From assembly GCA_016281495.1 (NCBI GenBank), contig JAEEIU010000021.1, positions 1 through 36,084 of the forward strand: DNA of 36,084 bases, given 5' to 3'. Below, piece by piece: positions 30,935-36,084 of this stretch. The translations under genes were made by a program, and so were the position numbers. The notes below the pieces were generated by a model, which saw only the letters and a program-made list of their open reading frames with translations, did no database searches and had not been told where the DNA came from. How positions within the stretch are numbered: position 1 is the first letter of the stretch; every line of letters starts with the position of its first letter. The DNA is from Treponema sp. (GTDB lineage: Bacteria > Spirochaetota > Spirochaetia > Treponematales > Treponemataceae).

Positions 30935-32427
30935 TTTCCAGCCTCCTTTCTCTTGTCAAAAAAATGCGGAACAGGTCTTGAGCATGCAAGATTGTGTTCC
31001 TTTACCTTTGACGCAATCGAAGCAAAAATCGTGATGATGTTTATTATGGCGGCCACATAACCGGGAATGACGCTTTCTGCTCCAAAGAACCTTACAATTA
31101 TAAAAGCAAGAACAAGGGCTAGGACCAATTTGATTGTTGTAAAATCAATTTTTTTCTTCTTATCTTTTTTACCGGAATCCTCTGTCTGTAAAGTCTTATA
31201 ACCCTTGTCGTCCGCACGGTTCATTTCCCGATCAAGCTTTTGAAGGAAAACCCTTCTGTCAAGAAAGACTTCGCCAAGAGCGGCAAGAAGGGTAAAAAGC
31301 CAGAAGGAATTGACTTTCTTGGGATCAGCAAAATCAAAGTTAAACGCAGGTCCAAAAAGAAGCTCAAGAACAATGAAAAATGGTATTGCCAGAATTATAG
31401 ACCAGAAAAGGTATTTCTTTACGTCCACAGGAATACCGGCAAACATCTTTCCAGTAAATCCGTTTATTACAGAATAGAAGACACGCTTTTTATTCTTGTA
31501 GGTCAAAAACCACACGGGCAGCATTGCAAGTTTTGCATCAACATCGCAGTAGTCTTCCGGATTCTGCCAAAGAGCAGGATCTGTAAAAAACATTGCTTTC
31601 TTTCCGTATTTTACCTCTATGTGAATTGCCTCGCTTCCCTTTACCTTATCCTGAATTTTACCCGCTACGGCAGTCAATCCCTTTGCACAGGCATCTTCCG
31701 TATAGGTTTCGCTTTTTACATCCGCAACGTCCGCATAGGAACCGGCCATTACAGCCCCCTTGAACGGCTTTAGGGAAGTAATCGGAAAGTTCTTTATCTC
31801 TTCGCTGATTCTGTCTTCCAGGTTTGAAGAAGCGTCAAAAATCATGCCTTCAACGCCTCCACTTATCTTTGCAGTAGAAATGTAACGCATAAGGCCAACA
31901 TCAAAGCGCTGCCTGAAATCGACATCCTTTTCCGTGTAATCAACCGTTGTCTTGAATTTTACGTCCACATCTTCCTTGAACTTTTGGCTGTAGACCCAAA
32001 AGGGAATGTAAAAGTTCCTGAAGTTGCTTTCCACACTCTCTGCACTCATGTATTTGGGAAGGAAATGAGATTTCTTTAGTTCTTCCTTGTAAAGTTCAAG
32101 ACATTTTTCCTTTGTAACATTAAAGGGTATAATGTAGGATGGTTTTTGGATCCTTGCAAGACGGCTTTCCAGTGTTACAAAGGTTCCGCAGTATGAGCAG
32201 TATTCAACCGCATCCAAATCCGTAGCAAAGACTTCCGCACCACAGTTGGGGCATTTGAAAATCTTTGCCTCCATTGATTCACCATTAATGACAAGCTTTT
32301 CATCAGCCGATCTTACTTCTTCTATGCTTTCCGCATCATATTCGCTGTCGCAATATTCACAGACAAGCTTTTGCTTTTGTATGTCAAACCGGAGCGTTCC
32401 TCCGCAGCCAGGACATCTGTTCGCCAT
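30931..32427 (-). CDS. Double zinc-ribbon polytopic membrane protein, long YdjG paralogue
   Basis: This 498-residue protein has two zinc ribbons (Cys5/Cys8 with Cys23/Cys26; Cys59/Cys62 with Cys77/Cys80). The YdjG-type region (SYIIPFNVTKEKCLELYKEE... NFYIPFWVYSQ) follows, and then about four transmembrane helices from residue ~335 onward (YLFWSIILAIPFFIVLELLF, FWLFTLLAALGEVF, IKLVLALVLAFIIVRFFG, VIPGYVAAIINIITIF). The paralogue at 17137-18303 shares the ribbons and core but has only one C-terminal helix. Start ATG 32427 has GGAGG five bases upstream; the TTG at 32439 lies over the ribosome site. There is no SPFH or TPM gene alongside. Its partners here are the coupled two-helix protein and then the small exported proteins. 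Confidence 0.88.
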   Translation of the reverse strand: MANRCPGCGGTLRFDIQKQKLVCEYCDSEYDAESIEEVRSADEKLVINGESMEAKIFKCPNCGAEVFATDLDAVEYCSYCGTFVTLESRLARIQKPSYIIPFNVTKEKCLELYKEELKKSHFLPKYMSAESVESNFRNFYIPFWVYSQKFKEDVDVKFKTTVDYTEKDVDFRQRFDVGLMRYISTAKISGGVEGMIFDASSNLEDRISEEIKNFPITSLKPFKGAVMAGSYADVADVKSETYTEDACAKGLTAVAGKIQDKVKGSEAIHIEVKYGKKAMFFTDPALWQNPEDYCDVDAKLAMLPVWFLTYKNKKRVFYSVINGFTGKMFAGIPVDVKKYLFWSIILAIPFFIVLELLFGPAFNFDFADPKKVNSFWLFTLLAALGEVFLDRRVFLQKLDREMNRADDKGYKTLQTEDSGKKDKKKKIDFTTIKLVLALVLAFIIVRFFGAESVIPGYVAAIINIITIFASIASKVKEHNLACSRPVPHFFDKRKEAGK

Positions 32428-32442
32428 ACGAACCTCCAAACA

Positions 32443-32477
32443 AACAGCCCCCTTCCCGTTTTGAGTTGAGGGCTGTT
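32443..32477 (-). terminator. Hairpin after the GH94 gene, ahead of the zinc-ribbon operon
   Basis: AACAGCCC (32443-32450) and GGGCTGTT (32470-32477) form a perfect 8-bp stem with a 19-base loop. On the transcribed strand the stem is followed by TGTTTGGAGG, so the T-run is poor. It could be a weak terminator of the GH94 gene or a leader hairpin of the next operon. Confidence 0.5.
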
Positions 32478-32500
32478 GATGTTGCTTTTAATGTCTAAAA

Positions 32501-34912
32501 TTACAGTGTTACTACGATTTTGTTTTCTGCCTTGAGCTCGCTTGCCGGAATGTAATCGCCTGTGATTTCTTTTCCATTAAGCTCAATTTTGCTTACTCCG
32601 CTTTCCTTGTGGTTTGGATTCTTTACTTCAATAGAAAGTCTTGAACCCCTAAAGTCCTTTTCTACCGTAAAGCCATCCCAGTCAGACGGAATTGATGGAG
32701 CAATGTGCAGGCCGTAGAAGTCAGGCCTCATTCCAAGGATACCTTCAACACATCCTACCATTACTGTAGAAGCAGTTCCCGTAAGCCAGTGAACGTGTGA
32801 GCGTCCAAAGCATGGGCTTGCCTTTCCTTCCGTAAACTGACCGAAGCAGTATGGTTCCAGATGCCTGATTTCTGCACGATCATTCTGATATGCGGGACAG
32901 TTTTCCTTGTAGTATTCAAATGCGCGGTTTCCGTGACCCATGAGTGATTCAGCAAGAATCAGCCATCCCTGAGTCTGAGAGAAGATTCCTGAGTTTTCCT
33001 TTACGCCTGCGTTATAGCACAATGCCAACGCACCGTCTATTGCATGGGCATGGAAAGGAGGATCCATCAGGATTGCACCGTACTCTGTGTTGAGCTTGTT
33101 GTAAACAGTGTCCATTGCAAGATCCCTCTGCTTTTGATCTGCAAGCCCCGAAATAACCGCCCAGCTCTGCGGATTCAGCCATGTGCGTGCCTCAGGGTCA
33201 TCCCTCTTTCCTACAACGGTTCCGTCTTCTGCATATCCACGGATGAACTGATCTTCGTTCCAGCAGACTTTGTTGATGATGTCCTTCATTTCCTTTTCTT
33301 TTTCCTGAAGGAACTTCAAGTATTCGCCGTCTTTCTTGTATTCCGCAAACTGCTGCATGATGTCCAGGGCATAGTAGAACTGGAGCGCAACAAAAGAAGA
33401 CTCTCCGTTCTTGCCAAGGCGCAGACAGTCGTTCCAGTCGGCATAGAGTCCTGCTGGCATTCCGTGTGGTCCCATGTGGTTAAGAGTAAAGTCGATTGCC
33501 CTCTTGAGGTGATCGTAAACTGTTCCGCTATCCTTGTTTGCATAAGGAATCTCGGTGTCAATGAATTTCAAGTTTCCTGTTTCTGCAACATACTTGTACA
33601 CAGTCGGGAAAAGCCATAGTGCATCGTCGGCGCGGTAGGCAGGATGTCCCGTTTCCTTTACGTATGAGGCGTCTTCCGGCGTATCCTCGTGGCCTGCGTT
33701 GTGGGTGAACTTTACCAGTGGCAATCCACCACCATGATGTACCTGAGCAGAAAGCATGAACTTGATTTTTTCTTCCGCCATTTCCGGAGCCAGGTGAATT
33801 ACACCCTGAATGTCCTGAACAGTATCGCGGTAACCGTATCCGTTCCTGAGTCCGCAGTAAATCAATGAAGCGGCACGTGACCAGATGAATGTCATAAAGC
33901 AGTTGTATGCATGCCAGACGTTCATCATGGAGTTGAATTCGGCGCTTGGAGTCTTTACAATAAAGCGTGAAAGATACTTCTTCCAGTATGCCTTGAGCTC
34001 GTCAACTTCCTTATCCACAATTCCATCTGCATCGTCGTATGCCTTGATTATTGCTTCTGATTCCTTCTTGTGCTTTTCACCCAAGAGGAAAATCACTTCC
34101 TTTGTTTCGCCTGGGTTCAAAGTAATCACAGAAGAAAGGGCTCCACAAGAGTTCATGTTGTAGTTCATGGCTCCAGACAGCTTTCCCTTTTGAACGCCAT
34201 CCGGGTTGCTGTAGTCGGTATAGTTGCTGAAGAAGGATTCCTTGTCTCCGCATGCTGAATCAACCTTGGCCTTAGCCATTCCAAAGAAACGCTCGGTCAC
34301 ATGCTTTCCGTCCTTTTCCTCATCCGTATCCAGAGCGTCCATGTTGCCGTGAATCTGCTGGATGATGCGGTTCTTGTCAAATAAAGTTCTAGAAATAAAA
34401 AGAGAATACTGAAGGTTAACCTGGTCCTGCTCGTAGTTGCTGTTGTTGGTAAACTCGGCGTATCCCGTTACAGTAAGGTTCCTTGGCTTGCTGTCCTTGT
34501 TGGTGACTTTGAGCGCCCAAACCTCATAGCTTTTTCCAAAGGGAACGTAGTAGCATGCCTCACTTTGAATTGAAGAATAATCGGCCTTGAGCTTTGTGTA
34601 TCCCAAACCGTGGCGGCACTCGCTCTTGTAAAGGTCCAGTGGCTTTCCCACCGGCTGCCAGGATGCAGACCAATAGTCCTTTGAGTCATTGTCCCGGATA
34701 TAGATGTAGCGTCCAGGCCTGTCAAAGCTGTTGAAGATATAACGCAGGATTCGTCCGTTTGCACCTGACTTTGCAAAACTGTATCCGCCCGCATTGTTTG
34801 AAATGAGTGCTCCATATTCCGGTGAACCCAGGTAGTTGGCCCATGGCTCCGGGGTATCGGGTCTGGTAATCACATACTCTTTGTTTTCGTCATCAAAATA
34901 TCCGTATTTCAT
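32501..34912 (-). CDS. GH94 family phosphorylase (cellobiose phosphorylase-like)
   Basis: This cytosolic enzyme cleaves a beta-linked disaccharide with phosphate to give glucose 1-phosphate and a free sugar, which saves ATP when cellulose-derived sugars are used. The protein has 803 residues, normal for cellobiose phosphorylase. The N-terminal MKYGYFDDENKEYVITRPDT and PWANYLGSPEYG are typical. The catalytic acid is Asp492 in GLYADWNDCL, and YGYRDTVQDIQG lines the active site. HWLTGTASTV lies in the phosphate-binding region. Cellobiose is the best-fitting substrate; other GH94 specificities (chitobiose, cellodextrin) are less likely from these motifs. I chose ATG 34912, which has AAGGAGG about ten bases upstream and matches the family N-terminus. 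Upstream in-frame codons lie in or before the promoter. No sugar transporter is adjacent. Confidence 0.92.
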   Translation of the reverse strand: MKYGYFDDENKEYVITRPDTPEPWANYLGSPEYGALISNNAGGYSFAKSGANGRILRYIFNSFDRPGRYIYIRDNDSKDYWSASWQPVGKPLDLYKSECRHGLGYTKLKADYSSIQSEACYYVPFGKSYEVWALKVTNKDSKPRNLTVTGYAEFTNNSNYEQDQVNLQYSLFISRTLFDKNRIIQQIHGNMDALDTDEEKDGKHVTERFFGMAKAKVDSACGDKESFFSNYTDYSNPDGVQKGKLSGAMNYNMNSCGALSSVITLNPGETKEVIFLLGEKHKKESEAIIKAYDDADGIVDKEVDELKAYWKKYLSRFIVKTPSAEFNSMMNVWHAYNCFMTFIWSRAASLIYCGLRNGYGYRDTVQDIQGVIHLAPEMAEEKIKFMLSAQVHHGGGLPLVKFTHNAGHEDTPEDASYVKETGHPAYRADDALWLFPTVYKYVAETGNLKFIDTEIPYANKDSGTVYDHLKRAIDFTLNHMGPHGMPAGLYADWNDCLRLGKNGESSFVALQFYYALDIMQQFAEYKKDGEYLKFLQEKEKEMKDIINKVCWNEDQFIRGYAEDGTVVGKRDDPEARTWLNPQSWAVISGLADQKQRDLAMDTVYNKLNTEYGAILMDPPFHAHAIDGALALCYNAGVKENSGIFSQTQGWLILAESLMGHGNRAFEYYKENCPAYQNDRAEIRHLEPYCFGQFTEGKASPCFGRSHVHWLTGTASTVMVGCVEGILGMRPDFYGLHIAPSIPSDWDGFTVEKDFRGSRLSIEVKNPNHKESGVSKIELNGKEITGDYIPASELKAENKIVVTL

Positions 34913-34943
34913 GATAGAAACATCCTCCTTAATTTCCAGTTTC

Positions 34944-34972
34944 ATATTACAGTTGAATAGAACATTTTTCAA
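34944..34972 (-). promoter_or_regulatory. Promoter of the GH94 gene
   Basis: On the minus strand TTGAAA (34972-34967), 17 bp, TAATAT (34949-34944). The start would be near 34937, about 25 bases before ATG 34912, and the leader carries AAGGAGG. Confidence 0.55.
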
Positions 34973-35021
34973 GCAAAAAAGGGGGGAATTTTACAGAATC
35001 TGACATGATAATGCAGAATAA

Positions 35022-36084
35022 TCACAGGGAAGGTGTTGCCACTAGCAAATCACTTTCTTCTGGCAAAACGTAACTTACTTCCCGTTTTTTTCCGTATTCT
35101 GGGAAATCTTCCAGATTATCCGTCCAAAGCTCGCACTGACTGATAACTGTCTTAAGAGCATCTTCCTGGCCTTCCGGCGGATATTTGTATTTCCTCAACA
35201 GCTTTTTAACAATCATGCGCATTTTTGCTCGGGCAGATTCTTTTTTCTGCCAGTCGATTGTTTTGTTTTTGCGCAGGGTTTCCGTAAGTTCCCGGGTAAG
35301 GGCTACAAGCTCATCATCGGTATAAAAATCTTTTACGGCCTCTGGTTTGGTGAGGGCATCGTAGAATGCAAGTTCTTCGTCTGTGAGACCCAGCTTGTTT
35401 CCTTCTTCACTAGCATGGAGCATTTCTTTTGCGAGTTTCAAAAGTTCCTGAATTACTTCTTCGTTTGTAAGCATTCCGTTAAGGTAGCGGTTCAGAGTTT
35501 GCTGGATAAGTTCGCTGAATGTTTCTGATTTTACAAGATTTGTGCGCTTATAAACTTTGACTTGCTCTGATATGAGTTTCCTGAGCATTTCAACTGCAAG
35601 ATTTTTCTCTTTCATCTTGGCAATATTTTCAAGGAAGGTTGGATCAAAGAGGTTTACTTTTTCGCCAACATCAGAGAAAAGATTTATAACGCCATCAGAT
35701 TTTACTGACTGTTTGAGAAGTTCGTTTATTCGGTCGTTGATTTCTTTGAGGGAGAATTTCTTGCCAGATGGGTTATACAAAATGCGCATTACAAGGACGC
35801 GAACAGATTCGAAAAAAGCTGCTTCAAGTCTCATATGCTCTTTTACCATAGATGAACAAAGAGAAAGTGCCTGCTTGAGCATAAGAGCTTCTTTTATAAA
35901 TGCCTGTTTCTGTTCTTCTTTATCTGGAGCAACAATAAAGTTTACTGCCCCGCTGATTGTCATACCGCGCTGTAAGTCTGAGCCTTCGTAGAATGGAGTG
36001 TAATCATAACCAAAGAAAAGATTACGACAGATTTCGAGTTTTTCCTGGAACTTAGGGAAGGCGCGTTTTGCGACATCCATTTCA
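35022..36084 (-). CDS. hsdR: Type I restriction enzyme R subunit HsdR, C-terminal part (5' end beyond window)
   Basis: The frame is open to the right edge, so only the last ~354 residues are visible. This part is the all-helical C-terminal region of HsdR, which binds the methylase core. The final ~150 residues have the family's pattern: EEVIQELLKLAKEM, LGLTDEELAFYDAL, FYTDDELVALTRELTETLRK, TIDWQKKESARAKMRMIVKK and LLRKYKYPPEGQEDA. HsdR also carries the nuclease and SF2 motor domains, which would lie upstream, outside the window. Together with HsdM and HsdS it cuts unmodified DNA. A tail of ~25 residues (EYGKKREVSYVLPEESDLL) ends the protein. The internal ATG at 36080 is not a start, because the family domain continues through it. 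Confidence 0.9.
   Translation of the reverse strand, partial: EMDVAKRAFPKFQEKLEICRNLFFGYDYTPFYEGSDLQRGMTISGAVNFIVAPDKEEQKQAFIKEALMLKQALSLCSSMVKEHMRLEAAFFESVRVLVMRILYNPSGKKFSLKEINDRINELLKQSVKSDGVINLFSDVGEKVNLFDPTFLENIAKMKEKNLAVEMLRKLISEQVKVYKRTNLVKSETFSELIQQTLNRYLNGMLTNEEVIQELLKLAKEMLHASEEGNKLGLTDEELAFYDALTKPEAVKDFYTDDELVALTRELTETLRKNKTIDWQKKESARAKMRMIVKKLLRKYKYPPEGQEDALKTVISQCELWTDNLEDFPEYGKKREVSYVLPEESDLLVATPSL

Noticed and set aside
31240..31773. 177-codon plus-strand ORF
   Set aside because: It lies wholly antisense to the zinc-ribbon membrane protein and is composed of Lys/Phe/Tyr-rich text without domain motifs.
1..36084. tRNA, rRNA, CRISPR arrays, insertion sequences
   Set aside because: No cloverleaf with CCA-end pattern, rRNA core sequence, regularly spaced repeat or transposase motif was recognised by reading; a tRNAscan or Infernal run would be decisive.

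Overview
The window looks like a chromosomal segment of a Treponema-like, host-associated spirochete. The evidence is indirect. The GC content is moderate, and many exported proteins carry loosely conserved spirochete-type lipoboxes. Small lipoproteins occur in tandem, there are two MATE exporters and a degenerate-GGDEF/EAL protein, and a GH94 disaccharide phosphorylase fits a gut or rumen sugar economy. No rRNA, tRNA, CRISPR array, transposase or phage gene was seen.

Layout. 1-3893 (minus): two adjacent paralogous lipoproteins; the second runs off the left edge and carries tandem C-terminal repeats. 4248-6509: metE, followed by a cluster of TGTCATT-type palindromic repeats. 6730-8864 (minus): a TPR-like lipoprotein translationally coupled to a LysR regulator. 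8969-16120: two divergent pairs, an ornithine/lysine decarboxylase with an AEC-family permease, and a beta-CASP RNase plus slyX with a MATE exporter. An OLD-like ATPase-TOPRIM protein lies between them. 16117-19706 (minus): an SPFH / zinc-ribbon / TPM operon with the architecture of Bacillus YdjI-YdjG-YdjH, but no PspA. 19873-21401: an alpha/beta hydrolase convergent with pyrE. 21451-26112 (minus): MATE exporter, then an EAL-domain membrane protein coupled by ATGA to a papain-like lipoprotein.

26288-32427 (minus): a second zinc-ribbon membrane protein coupled to a small two-helix membrane protein, followed by a clearly AT-rich run of seven small exported proteins plus one orphan signal-peptide ORF. 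One member resembles NTF2-fold immunity proteins, one has two BamE-like modules and one looks like the Ig-like domain that precedes deuterolysin proteases. This accessory island is the best candidate for an undescribed system. 32501-34912: GH94 phosphorylase. 35022-36084: the C-terminal end of a type I restriction HsdR that enters from the right edge.

A recurrent feature is gene starts placed 6-7 bases after a -10 box (five of six with a good -35 at 17 bp) and lacking a Shine-Dalgarno. At least six genes (AEC permease, OLD-like ATPase, MATE, hydrolase, pyrE, EAL protein) look leaderless, and several starts given here are chosen on that basis. Other genes use strong GGAGG-type sites.
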